A stretch of 64,000 nucleotides of DNA from Cellulosimicrobium funkei (GTDB taxonomy: Bacteria; Actinomycetota; Actinomycetes; Actinomycetales; Cellulomonadaceae). The position numbers and the translations under genes are program-made. Location of the stretch: assembly GCF_004519295.1 (NCBI RefSeq), contig NZ_SOZH01000004.1, positions 1 to 64,000 on the forward strand, written 5' to 3'. The notes below the pieces were generated by a model. That model was not told the origin of the DNA and ran no database searches. It saw nothing but the letters and a program-made list of their open reading frames with translations. Every line of letters begins with the position of its first letter. The stretch's first letter is position 1. Shown here piece by piece: positions 41,523 through 50,235 of this stretch.

Positions 41523-41667
41523 CGGACTCCCTCGTCGTTATTAGTATTTCGGTTAAACATATCGGCGCGCGCGAAGGGACGCAAGACTCCTCGGGCTCGA
41601 CCTCTCTGGGCCGCCGTCGCCGGGCGGCCCCCGGAACGCCGTGACCGGGGCGGCTCCCGGCGCCCGG

Positions 41668-42393
41668 TCAGGACGTGCGGTCGAGGACGCGGCGCAGGCG
41701 CGCCTTCTTCTCGTTCTCGCGCACGACCCACGCCACGTCCGGGTCCGACGACCCGCGCAGCGCCGCGAACCGCGGCACGCCGGTGGCCGGGTCGCCGACG
41801 ACGGCGACGCTCCAGCAGTACCCGAGAGCCTGGCGCAGCGTGCGCACGTCGGGGTCGCGGCGCGCGTCGGCGGGGAGCGCGCCGATCGAGGCGGTCGCGG
41901 CCGCGCACGCGTCCAGGGCGGCGGTCGCGGTCGCGGGGTCCCGCAGGAGGCGCGGCTCGCAGATCCCGGCGACGGCGGCGCGGCGGACCAGCGGGTCGGG
42001 GTCGGCGACCCACGTCGCGACGAGCGCGCGGAGCGTAGCGGGCTCGGCGTCGCCGATCCGTTGGAGCGCCGTCGCGGCGGCCTCACGGACGCGCCACGAC
42101 CCGTCCGACGCGCGGGCGCGCACCCGGTCGGTCGGCTCCGCGCGCGCGTCGGCGGGGGCCTCGACGACGAGCCGGCCCAGCCCGCACGTCCCGCAGCACC
42201 GGAGGTACTCGTCGGGGTCGTCGGCCAGGGCGCGCACGAGCTCGGCGGGCGCGACGTCGGCGAACGCGCCCAGGAGCTCGAGGTTCGCGCGCGGGCCCGG
42301 CAGCCCCGATCCCGCGGTGAGGTGCGCGCGCACCGCCGCCGGGTCGCCGTCGAGCGCGCGCAGCGCGGACCGGTGCTCCTCTCGCACGGTCAT
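41668..42393 (-). CDS. HEAT-repeat protein
   Basis: A 241-residue alpha-solenoid. Repeated units include DGSWRVREAAATALQRIGDA, DPDPLVRRAAVAGICEPRLL and PDVAWVVRENEKKARLRRVL. The VWVVREN tail and the short length fit DNA-alkylation-repair-like or general HEAT proteins. The ATG at 42393 starts TVREEHRSALR. Role unknown; likely protein scaffold. Confidence 0.8.
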   Translation of the reverse strand: MTVREEHRSALRALDGDPAAVRAHLTAGSGLPGPRANLELLGAFADVAPAELVRALADDPDEYLRCCGTCGLGRLVVEAPADARAEPTDRVRARASDGSWRVREAAATALQRIGDAEPATLRALVATWVADPDPLVRRAAVAGICEPRLLRDPATATAALDACAAATASIGALPADARRDPDVRTLRQALGYCWSVAVVGDPATGVPRFAALRGSSDPDVAWVVRENEKKARLRRVLDRTS

Positions 42394-42502
42394 GCCGACC
42401 ACGCTAGGACGCGGCGCCCCCGCCCGACAGGGTCTTTCGGCCGGGCTCGGCCGGCCGCGATCCGCGAGCCGGGAGCCGTCCGAGGACGCCCGGCCGCCGG
42501 GC

Positions 42503-43939
42503 TCAGCGCAGCGGGTCGAACGCGCGGATCTCGTCGGGGGTCTCGCCGGTCGTCACGAGGTGGGCGAGCGCCCGGCCGGTCGCGGGCCCGAGCACCATGC
42601 CCCACATGCCGTGGCCGCCCGCGACGTAGACGCCGCGCGTGCGCGTCGCGCCGACGAGCGGCAGGCCGTCGGGCGTGACGGGGCGCGAGCCGACCCACTC
42701 GTCGTGCCGGTCGTCGAGGTCGACGCCCTGGAACAGGTGCCGCACGGACGCGAGGATCGCGTCGATCCGCCGAGGCTGGAGCGGCTCGTCCGGGCCGCGG
42801 AACTCCATGGTCCCCGCGATGCGGAACCGGCCCTGGTAGGGCGTGCACGCGACGCGGCGCGCGGGCAGGTAGATCGGTGTCTCGACGGGCTCGTCGGTCT
42901 TCACGGTGAACGAGTAGCCGCGTCCGGCCTGCACGCGCGTGCGCACGCCGAGCGGCGCCGCGAGCGAGGGCAGCCATGCCCCGGTCGCGAGCACGACGGC
43001 GTCGCCCCGCAGCACGACGCCCTCCTCGCGGTCGGCGGGGGAGCCAGCCGGGCGCGGCGCCCCGGCGTCCGGCCCGACGCCGTCGGTCACCCCGGGCCCG
43101 TCGCTCGCCCCGGCGCCCACGAGGGCAGGGTGCCGGGCGGCGTCGGGGTGCACGGCGCGCGCGAAGACGCACGCGCCGAGGCGGCCGGGCTCGACGTCGA
43201 GCACGTCGAGGCCGGTGAGGATGGTGCCGCCGCGGGCGCGCACGGAGTCGGCGAGCGCGTGGACGTACGGTCCGGGCTCGAGGAAGCGCTGGCCCTCGAG
43301 GGCGTAGACGGTGGAGACGCGCTCGGTGAGCTGGTGAGCGCGCTCCCCGGCCTCGACGCGCCGGACGGGGACGGTCTGCCCGGCGGCGGCGACGTGCTCC
43401 AGCTCGCGCAGGAAGGGCCGGGCCTCGCGGACGTGCTCGAACGCGACGGTGAACGGGCCGGGGGTCGTGCCGGCCTCGACGCCGTGGCCGAGGCTGCCGC
43501 CCGCGGCGAGCTCGTCGAACGCGTCGAGCGCGACGCGGTCGATCGGGGTGAGGGCCGCCATCGCGCGGTCCCAGCGGGCCTGCGTCGCGTGCGCCATGAA
43601 GCGCGCGAAGAACGTCCACAGGCGCGGGTCGAACCGCAGCGGGACGTGCAGGGGAGCGGCGGGGTCGAGGAGGGCGCGCGGCCCGTACGTCCACAGGGAC
43701 GGGTCGGCGAGCGGCATCGCCATGCCGGGGGTGAGCCACCCGGCGTTGCCCCACGAGGAGCCCGCGGCGACGCCCTCGCGGTCGACGACGGTCACCTCGA
43801 CGCCCTGCTCCTGGAGGTGCCACGCGGTGGCGAGCCCCACCATGCCGGCGCCGACGACGACGGCCGTGCGAGGGGCGCGGCCGGGGGGTGCCGACCGGGC
43901 GTCGCGAGAACGGGGACGGGGACGAGAGGTCGTGCTCAC
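42503..43939 (-). CDS. FAD-dependent D-amino acid dehydrogenase (DadA-like)
   Basis: A 478-residue DAO-family flavoenzyme. The FAD-binding TAVVVGAGMVGLATAWHLQE, the SSWGNAGWLTPGMAMPLADP loop typical of DadA, and the C-terminal SRPVTPDGLPLVGATRTRGV, YVAGGHGMWGM are present. It oxidises D-amino acids to keto acids and passes electrons to the chain. A 40-residue Gly/Pro/Asp-rich insert (about 300-340) is unusual. The GTG at 43939 has GGAG. It is divergent from an Lrp regulator, the usual control. Confidence 0.88.
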   Translation of the reverse strand: MSTTSRPRPRSRDARSAPPGRAPRTAVVVGAGMVGLATAWHLQEQGVEVTVVDREGVAAGSSWGNAGWLTPGMAMPLADPSLWTYGPRALLDPAAPLHVPLRFDPRLWTFFARFMAHATQARWDRAMAALTPIDRVALDAFDELAAGGSLGHGVEAGTTPGPFTVAFEHVREARPFLRELEHVAAAGQTVPVRRVEAGERAHQLTERVSTVYALEGQRFLEPGPYVHALADSVRARGGTILTGLDVLDVEPGRLGACVFARAVHPDAARHPALVGAGASDGPGVTDGVGPDAGAPRPAGSPADREEGVVLRGDAVVLATGAWLPSLAAPLGVRTRVQAGRGYSFTVKTDEPVETPIYLPARRVACTPYQGRFRIAGTMEFRGPDEPLQPRRIDAILASVRHLFQGVDLDDRHDEWVGSRPVTPDGLPLVGATRTRGVYVAGGHGMWGMVLGPATGRALAHLVTTGETPDEIRAFDPLR

Positions 43940-44035
43940 GCCGGGCTCCTTCGACCGACGCCCGCCCCGCGGGTGGCGAGGCGGGCGCGTGGCTGGTGTG
44001 CGGCGGGATGGTGCCGCACGACTCACAGCGTGGTG

Positions 44036-44071
44036 GATCCTTCGGCGTGCGGCAAGATGTGCCGAAGGATC
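44036..44071. promoter_or_regulatory. Lrp-type operator between dadA-like gene and lrp
   Basis: GATCCTTCGGC (44036-44046) and GCCGAAGGATC (44061-44071) form an 11-bp perfect inverted repeat with 14 bases between. A third GCCGAAGGATC at 44133-44143 spans the start of the Lrp gene. Spaced copies fit cooperative binding by an Lrp octamer. Confidence 0.65.
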
Positions 44072-44130
44072 ATCGTCCCGGGCTGCTGCCGCCGCCGCGA
44101 CGTTCGCCCGCTGACCAGGGGAGGCCCACC

Positions 44131-44592
44131 GTGCCGAAGGATCTTCGACCGTCCGCGCTGGACGACGTCGACCGCCGCATCCTCGACGTCCTCGCGACCG
44201 ACGCGCGCGCCACGAACGCGGCGGTCGCTGCCCGCGTCGGCATCGCCGCCTCGACGTGCCACGCGCGCGTCCGGGCCCTCGTGGACCGCGGCGTGATCCG
44301 AGGCTTCCGGGCCGACGTCGACCCCGCGGCGCTCGGCCGGGGGCTCGAGGCGCTCATCGCGATCCGCCTCCAGGCCGGGGCGCGCAAGGGCCTGGAGGCG
44401 TTCCGCGACTACCTGCTGACGCTGCCCGACGTCGAGGGCGTCTTCTTCGTCACCGGCGACCGCGACTTCCTGCTGCACGTCGCGGTCGCCGACTCGGACG
44501 CGCTGCGCGACCTGGTGTCCCGGACGCTCAGCGTGCGCCCCGAGGTGGCCGGGACGAGCACGACGGTGATCTTCGAGCACGCGCGCCCCTGA
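44131..44592 (+). CDS. Lrp/AsnC-family regulator
   Basis: A 153-residue regulator from a GTG with GGGGAGG upstream. Helix-turn-helix NAAVAARVGIAASTCHARVR, then the RAM domain (ALIAIRLQAGARKGLEAFRD, VFFVTGDRDFLLHVAV) that binds amino acids. It should activate the divergent D-amino acid dehydrogenase and control itself. The stop lies in the first copy of a tandem repeat. Confidence 0.92.
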   Translation: MPKDLRPSALDDVDRRILDVLATDARATNAAVAARVGIAASTCHARVRALVDRGVIRGFRADVDPAALGRGLEALIAIRLQAGARKGLEAFRDYLLTLPDVEGVFFVTGDRDFLLHVAVADSDALRDLVSRTLSVRPEVAGTSTTVIFEHARP

Positions 44593-44644
44593 GACCGCGC
44601 GCCCCTGAGACCGCGCGCCCCTGAGACCGCGCGCCCCTGAGGCC
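44581..44644. repeat. Four 16-bp tandem repeats
   Basis: GCGCGCCCCTGAGACC is repeated three times perfectly, then a fourth with one change (AGGCC). The first copy includes the last codons and TGA of the Lrp gene; each copy repeats a TGA. Likely slipped-strand expansion. It could be a variable-number marker between strains. Confidence 0.9.
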
Positions 44645-44702
44645 GTCCGCCCCGCTGCCGTCCGTGCCCGCGCCGTGCGCCCGGGGGAGCCGCGTCCCGG
44701 CC

Positions 44703-46259
44703 TCACGCCACCGTCGTCCCCTCCCTCACGCGCGACCGCAGGACGTGCTTGGTGAGCTTGCCGGAGGGGTTGCGGGGGAGCTCCGTCACGAGCGCGACGT
44801 CGCGCGGCACCTTGTAGCGCGCGAGCCGGTCGGCGAGGAACGCGCGCAGCGAGTCGAGCGTCGGCTCGGCGCCGGGGGCGGGGACGACGAACGCGACGAC
44901 CGTCTCGCCCCAGTCGGCGTGCGGCCGCCCGACGACGGCGACGTCCGCGACCTCCGGGGAGCCGCGCAGCGCCTCCTCGACCTCCTGGGAGTAGACGTTC
45001 TCGCCGCCCGTGATGATGACGTCCTTGAGCCGGTCGACGATGAACAGGTACCCGTCCTCGTCGACGCGCACGACGTCGCCGGTGCGGTACCAGTCGCCGA
45101 CGAGCACGGCCTCGGTCGCCTCCGGGTCGTCGAGGTAGCCGACCATCCGGGTGTCCGACCGCAGCCAGATCTCCCCGGTCCCGCCCGGGCCGACGTCGTT
45201 CCCGTCGAGGTCCACGACCCGCACGTCGACGCCGGGCATGCCCGCGTGCCCGATCGAGCCCGCCTTGCGCTCCTGGTCGGCCGGGCCGAGCGCGGTGCCG
45301 ACCGGCCCCATCTCGCTCATGCCGTAGACCTGGTGCAGCTCGCCCGGGTAGGCGGCGCGGATCGCCCGCACGGTGTCGGCGCCGACGGGCGCGCCGCCGG
45401 CGAGCCACAGCCGTGCGCTCGACAGGTCGAACGTCGACAGGTCGATGCCCTGCGCGGCGGCGACCTGGAGCGGCGCGACGTACGCGATGGGCGCGCCGAA
45501 GAACGCGGTCGTGCGCTCGGCCTCGACCGTCCGCAGCATCTCGATCGGGTGGTACTCGCGCAGCAGCACGGTCGTCCCGCCGAGGAACACCATCGACAGG
45601 AACCAGTTGTTGAGCGGCGAGGCGTGCCAGATCGGCATCGCGAGCAGGAAGCGGTCGTCCGCGCGCAGCCCGACGGCCGCCGTCGTGTAGGCCGCGACCG
45701 AGCTCAGCCCGCGGTGGGTGTGCTCGCAGCCCTTGGGGGCCGCCGTCGTGCCGGACGTGTAGAGCAGCTGGGCGATCGTGTCCTGGTCCGGCGGCACGCC
45801 GTCCCACGGCGCGGCGGCCGCGACGAGCGCGTCGAAGTCGTCGCGCCCCGGCGTCCCCTCCGCGTCCTGCCCGACGGCGTCCGCCTCCGTCCACAGCCAG
45901 CGCACCGCGGGCGCGGCGGCGGTCGCGACGGGGGCCAGGCTCGCGTCCGCGACGCCCAGCACGGCGCCGCTGTGGGCGACGAGCCGCGCGACCTCGGGCG
46001 CCTGGAGCTTGTGGTTGACGGGGACGAGCACGGCGCCCGCGCGCCACAGGCCGAACGCCGCGACGACGAACCCCGGCGTGTTGTAGGTCATGACCGTGAC
46101 GCGGTCGCCGGGGCGCACGCCGGCGTCCCGGAAGACGGCCGCGGCGCGGCGCGCGGCCGCGTCGAGCTCGGCGTACGTGAGCCGGCGCTCGCCCAGCACG
46201 AGCGCCTCCTTGGTCGGGACCTTGCGTGCCGTGCTCTCGAGCATGCTGCCCAGGTGCAT
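44703..46259 (-). CDS. Acyl-CoA synthetase / AMP-dependent ligase
   Basis: A 518-residue ANL enzyme. AMP motif LLYTSGTTAAPKGCEHTH, HQVYGMSEMGP, DWYRTGDVVRVDEDGYLFIV with DRLKDVIITGG, and the catalytic Lys in NPSGKLTKHVLR are in order. It activates a medium- or long-chain acid to acyl-CoA. The ATG at 46259 has GAGGAGG six bases upstream; an in-frame upstream start overlaps the operator. Divergent from a TetR regulator and probably coordinated with the AidB-type dehydrogenase. Confidence 0.92.
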   Translation of the reverse strand: MHLGSMLESTARKVPTKEALVLGERRLTYAELDAAARRAAAVFRDAGVRPGDRVTVMTYNTPGFVVAAFGLWRAGAVLVPVNHKLQAPEVARLVAHSGAVLGVADASLAPVATAAAPAVRWLWTEADAVGQDAEGTPGRDDFDALVAAAAPWDGVPPDQDTIAQLLYTSGTTAAPKGCEHTHRGLSSVAAYTTAAVGLRADDRFLLAMPIWHASPLNNWFLSMVFLGGTTVLLREYHPIEMLRTVEAERTTAFFGAPIAYVAPLQVAAAQGIDLSTFDLSSARLWLAGGAPVGADTVRAIRAAYPGELHQVYGMSEMGPVGTALGPADQERKAGSIGHAGMPGVDVRVVDLDGNDVGPGGTGEIWLRSDTRMVGYLDDPEATEAVLVGDWYRTGDVVRVDEDGYLFIVDRLKDVIITGGENVYSQEVEEALRGSPEVADVAVVGRPHADWGETVVAFVVPAPGAEPTLDSLRAFLADRLARYKVPRDVALVTELPRNPSGKLTKHVLRSRVREGTTVA

Positions 46260-46327
46260 GTCGTCCTCCTCGACGTCGTGCGCGGCGTCGTCCTCGACGC
46301 CTCCGGCCCGGCGGCCGGTACCGCGAT

Positions 46328-46349
46328 GAATTGAAGCATGCTTCAATTC
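46328..46349. promoter_or_regulatory. Perfect 22-base palindrome, TetR operator
   Basis: Fully self-complementary, with the core ATTGAAGC/GCTTCAAT. It lies 68 bases from the ligase start and 49 from the TetR start. This suits binding of the adjacent TetR protein to shut both promoters. Confidence 0.8.
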
Positions 46350-46398
46350 TTCGTGGAAGCCGCCCCGAGGCGGTTCACCCGACGACGACGGAGGACCC

Positions 46399-47079
46399 GT
46401 GCCCTACCGCGAGACCCCGGCGACGCGCGCCGCCCGCGAGCGCAAGCGCGACGCCCTGCTCGACGCAGCGCGGACGATCGTCGCCGAGCACGGGTTCGCC
46501 GGCGCGAGCGTGCAGGCGCTCGCGGCGCGCGCCGGGGTGAGCACCGGCGGCGTCTACTCCTACTTCCCGACGAAAGCCGACCTGCTCGTCGCGGTGTTCC
46601 GCCAGGCGGCCGACGTCGAGCTCGACGCGGTGCGCGCGGCCGCCGCCTCGCGCCCGGACGACCCGCCCGGCGGCGGCACCGCGGAGCGCCTCGGCCGCGC
46701 CGTCGACACGTTCGCGCGGCGCGCGCTGCGCGGCCCGACGCTCGCGTGGGCGCTCCTGCTCGAGCCCGTCGACCCGGCCGTCGACGCCGCGCGCCTCGAG
46801 TACCGCCGCGCGTACGCGACGACGTTCGCGGACGTCGTGCGCGACGGCGTCGCGGCGGGCGAGATCCCCGACCAGGACGTCGCGGTCGTCGCGACCGCGC
46901 TCGTCGGGGCGGTCGGCGAGTCGCTCACCGGCCCGCTGTCGCCGCTCGCCGCGGTCCGCGACGGCGGGTCCACGGGCCCGGCGCCGACCCCCGGCGAGCG
47001 GGACGCCGTCGTCGCCACGATCCAGCGCTTCTGCCTGGGTGCCGTCGGCGCGCGGGCGGTGGCGCCTGCCCCCGCCTGA
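46399..47079 (+). CDS. TetR-family regulator
   Basis: A 226-residue regulator. Helix-turn-helix TIVAEHGFAGASVQALAARA, GVSTGGVYSYFPTKADLLVA, then a helical ligand domain. The GTG start leads the PYRETPATRAARERKRDAL helix. Divergent from the acyl-CoA ligase, so its inducer is likely an acyl-CoA. About 110 bases of Pro-codon-rich sequence separates it from the dehydrogenase gene on the same strand. Confidence 0.92.
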   Translation: MPYRETPATRAARERKRDALLDAARTIVAEHGFAGASVQALAARAGVSTGGVYSYFPTKADLLVAVFRQAADVELDAVRAAAASRPDDPPGGGTAERLGRAVDTFARRALRGPTLAWALLLEPVDPAVDAARLEYRRAYATTFADVVRDGVAAGEIPDQDVAVVATALVGAVGESLTGPLSPLAAVRDGGSTGPAPTPGERDAVVATIQRFCLGAVGARAVAPAPA

Positions 47080-47191
47080 CCATCCCGCCCGGACCACGCA
47101 CCCGAACCACCCGCCCGACCCGCCCGTCCGGGCCGCACCCGAGCACCGCCGCACCGACCCCGAGCCACCCGCAGAGCCGCAGGAGGACACC

Positions 47192-48967
47192 GTGACCCCG
47201 ACCGACACCCGCAGCGACACCCCCACCTGGACCGCCGGCACCACCGGGACCGCAGGCGTCACCGACGCCGCGACCGCCGTCGCGCACCCGGTACCCCGCA
47301 CGACCCACCGCGTGACCAACCAGCCGCCGGAGCGCGAGGGGGTCAACGAGTACCTCGACCACCCCGTGCTGCGCGAGGCGGTGCACGCGTACGGCGGGGC
47401 GTGGGGCGAGGACCGGCTCGTCGAGGTCGGCGCGCTCGTCGGGACGGGGGACTTCCAGCGCGCGGCCGAGCTCGCGAACGTCCACGAGCCCGTGCTGCGC
47501 ACGCACGACCGCCGGGGCCACCGCATCGACGAGGTGGAGTACCACCCGGCGTACCACGAGGTGATCGGGGCGGCCGTCGCGCACGGCGCGCACACGAGCG
47601 CGTGGGCGGAGCCAGGGCCGGGCGCGAACGTGGTGCGGGGCGCAGTGTTCTCGCTGTTCGCGCAGGTCGAGCCGGGCCACGCGTGCCCGGTCTCCATGAC
47701 GCACGCGGCCGTGCCCTCGCTGCGGCACGCGCCGTCGCTCGCCGCGGCGTGGGAGCCGCGCCTGCTCTCCCGCGGGTACGACGGCGCCCTCGCGGCCCCG
47801 GGCAGCAAGCCCGGCGTGCTCGTCGGGATGGCGATGACGGAGAAGCAGGGCGGCTCGGACGTGCGCGCGAACGCGACGACGGCCGTGCCCGCCGGGGTGG
47901 ACGGCGCCTACCTGCTGACCGGGCACAAGTGGTTCTGCTCGGCGCCGATGTCCGACGCGTTCCTCGTGCTCGCGCAGGTGCCGGGCGCACCGGGCGAGGG
48001 GGCGCCGTCGTGCTTCCTCGTGCCGCGCGTGCTGGACGACGGCACGCGCAACGTGTTCCGCATCCAGCGTCTCAAGGAGAAGCTGGGCAACCGGTCGAAC
48101 GCGTCGTCGGAGATCGAGCTCGACGGCACCGTCGGGTTCCTCGTCGGGGAGCCGGGCCGCGGCGTGCGGACGATCATCGAGATGGTGTCGCGCACGCGGC
48201 TCGACTGCGTGCACGGCTCGGCCGCGGGCATGCGCCAGGCGGTCACCGAGGCGCTGTGGCACGCGCGGCACCGCACCGCGTTCGGCGCGGCGCTCGTGGA
48301 CCAGCCCGCGATGACCGCGGTGCTCGCCGACCTCGCGCTCGAGTCCGAGGCCGCGACGCTCACGTCGGTGCGCCTCGCCGCCGCGCACGACGGCGAGTCC
48401 GAGCACGACCGCGCGTTCCGCCGCCTCGCGACGGCCGTGAGCAAGTACTGGGTGTGCAAGCGCGGGCCGCACCACGCGTACGAGGCGATGGAGTGCCTGG
48501 GCGGCAACGGCTACACGGAGGCGTTCCCGCTCGCGCGCCGCTACCGCGAGCAGCCGGTCATGGCGATCTGGGAGGGGTCGGGCAACGTCATCGCGCTCGA
48601 CGTGCTCCGCGCCATGGGCCGCGAGCCCGCGTCCGTCGCGGCGTTCGAGGCGGAGCTCGCCACGACGGCGGGCGCGCACCCCGTCCTCGACGCGCACGTC
48701 GCGCGCACGCGCCGTCTGCTCGCGGAGGTCGCGGGGGCCGACGCCGGGGCGAAGCAGGCGCAGGCCCGTCGCGTCGTGGAGTCGCTCGCCCTCGCGCTCC
48801 AGGCGTCGCTCGTGGTGCGGCACGCGCCGTCGGGCACGGCCGACGCGTTCGTCGCCGCGCGGCTCGGCGAGGACCGCGGCCACGGCTACGGCGTCCTGCC
48901 GCGGGGCACCGACGCACACGCGATCCTCGCGCGGCACACGCACCTCGGGATCGCCCCGGGCCGGTGA
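47192..48967 (+). CDS. Acyl-CoA dehydrogenase, AidB type
   Basis: A 591-residue flavoenzyme. The start THRVTNQPPEREGVNEYLDH and the extended N-terminal domain are AidB-specific. MTEKQGGSDVRANATTAVPA, LTGHKWFCSAPMSDAFLVLA and LKEKLGNRSNASSEIELDG cover the FAD region, and AYEAMECLGGNGYTEAFPLA the C-terminal. AidB protects DNA from alkylation in E. coli but may be an ordinary isovaleryl/acyl-CoA dehydrogenase here. The GTG at 47192 has AGGAGG. Likely TetR regulon. Confidence 0.9.
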   Translation: MTPTDTRSDTPTWTAGTTGTAGVTDAATAVAHPVPRTTHRVTNQPPEREGVNEYLDHPVLREAVHAYGGAWGEDRLVEVGALVGTGDFQRAAELANVHEPVLRTHDRRGHRIDEVEYHPAYHEVIGAAVAHGAHTSAWAEPGPGANVVRGAVFSLFAQVEPGHACPVSMTHAAVPSLRHAPSLAAAWEPRLLSRGYDGALAAPGSKPGVLVGMAMTEKQGGSDVRANATTAVPAGVDGAYLLTGHKWFCSAPMSDAFLVLAQVPGAPGEGAPSCFLVPRVLDDGTRNVFRIQRLKEKLGNRSNASSEIELDGTVGFLVGEPGRGVRTIIEMVSRTRLDCVHGSAAGMRQAVTEALWHARHRTAFGAALVDQPAMTAVLADLALESEAATLTSVRLAAAHDGESEHDRAFRRLATAVSKYWVCKRGPHHAYEAMECLGGNGYTEAFPLARRYREQPVMAIWEGSGNVIALDVLRAMGREPASVAAFEAELATTAGAHPVLDAHVARTRRLLAEVAGADAGAKQAQARRVVESLALALQASLVVRHAPSGTADAFVAARLGEDRGHGYGVLPRGTDAHAILARHTHLGIAPGR

Positions 48968-49094
48968 GCGGACCCCGCCCGCGCGACGCCGGCCCGTGCC
49001 CGGGTCGCGCCGGGTCGGGTCGTGCGGCGCCGGGTGGCGCCGCGTCCGGTCGGTCGGTCGGGCGGTGTCGGTCGCCGAGGCTACTGTCGCGCGC

Positions 49095-49568
49095 ATGGAT
49101 GTCAGCCTCCGGGAGCTCGCGGACCGGGACCTGGACCGCGTCTACGCCTGGGAGCGCGACCCCGCCGCCGTCGCGCTGGCGGCCTTCACGCGCCCTGATC
49201 CCGCCGACCGCGAGGCGTTCGACCGGCACTACGCGCGGATCCGCAGCGACCCGACGTGCACGGTCCTCGCCGTCGAGCACGACGGCGAGCTCGTCGCCAC
49301 GATCGGGAGCTTCACGATGGACGGCGAGCGCGAGGTGACCTACTGGGTCGACCCCGCGCGCTGGGGGCAGGGGATCGCGTCGGCCGCGCTCGCGGCGTTC
49401 CTCGCCGTCGAGCGCGAGCGTCCGCTCGTGGCGCGCGTCGCGGCGCACAACCCGGGCTCCGCGCGGGTGCTGGCCCGTGCGGGGTTCGTCGAAGTGGGGA
49501 GCGAGACCTCGTACGCCGCGGGCGTGGGTGCGGACGTCGTCGAGCAGGTCTACCGCCTCGCCGGGTGA
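49095..49568 (+). CDS. GNAT-family N-acetyltransferase
   Basis: A 157-residue RimJ/RimL-like acetyltransferase. ADRDLDRVYAWERDPAAVAL, EVTYWVDPARWGQGIASAAL (acetyl-CoA loop) and NPGSARVLARAGFVEVGSET give the family pattern. Substrate unknown. ATG begins MDVSLREL. A G/C-rich repetitive leader (CGGTCGGTCGG) precedes it. Confidence 0.88.
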   Translation: MDVSLRELADRDLDRVYAWERDPAAVALAAFTRPDPADREAFDRHYARIRSDPTCTVLAVEHDGELVATIGSFTMDGEREVTYWVDPARWGQGIASAALAAFLAVERERPLVARVAAHNPGSARVLARAGFVEVGSETSYAAGVGADVVEQVYRLAG

Positions 49569-49620
49569 GGAGGAGCGGGTGCCTGGTCGGCTGTGGGTGC
49601 CTCGCCGTACCGTCCGCGCC

Positions 49621-50196
49621 ATGGACCGAGAGACCTTCTGGGGCATCGTCGAGACGGCACGCGAGCGGGCGGGCGCGGGTGCCGACGACCGCGGTGCCGA
49701 GGAAGACCCGCTGCCCGGCGCCCTCACCGACCTCCTCGTCGAGCGCCTCACCGCGGACGAGATGCTGGCGTTCGTCGACGTGGCAGGGGACGTGGCGAAC
49801 GACGCCTACGCCTGGCCGGTGTGGGGTGCGGCCTACCTCGTCGAGGGCGGGTGCAGCGACGACGGGTTCATGGACTTCCGCGACGGGCTCGTCCTCGCCG
49901 GCCGGGCGGTGCTCGAGCGCACCCTGGCCGACCCGGACTCGCTCGCCGACCACCCCGTCGTCGCCGCGATGGCCGACGGCGGGTCGCCCTGGTTCGGGTT
50001 CGAGTCGCTGGACTCGCTCGTGGGGGACGCGTGGTCCCGCGCGACCGGCGAGGACGACGAGGCGTACTACGCGGCGCGCGAGCGGACGTCGTCGGTGCGG
50101 GCACGCAGCGAGCCCGCCGGCGAGCCGTGGGACTTCGACGACGACGAGGAGAACGCGCGCCGCCTCCCGCGGCTCACCGCCCTGTTCGCCGTGTGA
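49621..50196 (+). CDS. DUF4240 protein
   Basis: A 191-residue protein with MDRETFWGIVETARERAG, VDVAGDVANDAYAWPVWGAA and FMDFRDGLVLAGRAVLE, all typical of DUF4240. An acidic tail (DFDDDEENARRLPRLTALF) ends it. Cytoplasmic, function unknown. It sits 52 bases after the GNAT gene. Confidence 0.85.
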   Translation: MDRETFWGIVETARERAGAGADDRGAEEDPLPGALTDLLVERLTADEMLAFVDVAGDVANDAYAWPVWGAAYLVEGGCSDDGFMDFRDGLVLAGRAVLERTLADPDSLADHPVVAAMADGGSPWFGFESLDSLVGDAWSRATGEDDEAYYAARERTSSVRARSEPAGEPWDFDDDEENARRLPRLTALFAV

Positions 50197-50205
50197 CGGA
50201 ACGGC

Positions 50206-50229
50206 CCGCCCCCGGGGGACCGGGGGCGG
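50206..50229. terminator. Bidirectional hairpin between convergent genes
   Basis: CCGCCCCCGG and CCGGGGGCGG with a 4-base loop, in the 39 bases between the DUF4240 and flavoprotein stops. The position between tail-to-tail genes supports termination in both directions. Confidence 0.7.
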
Positions 50230-50235
50230 ACCGGG

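Noticed and set aside
44581-44644. CRISPR array
   Set aside because: Units are 16 bases with no spacers; simple tandem repeat.
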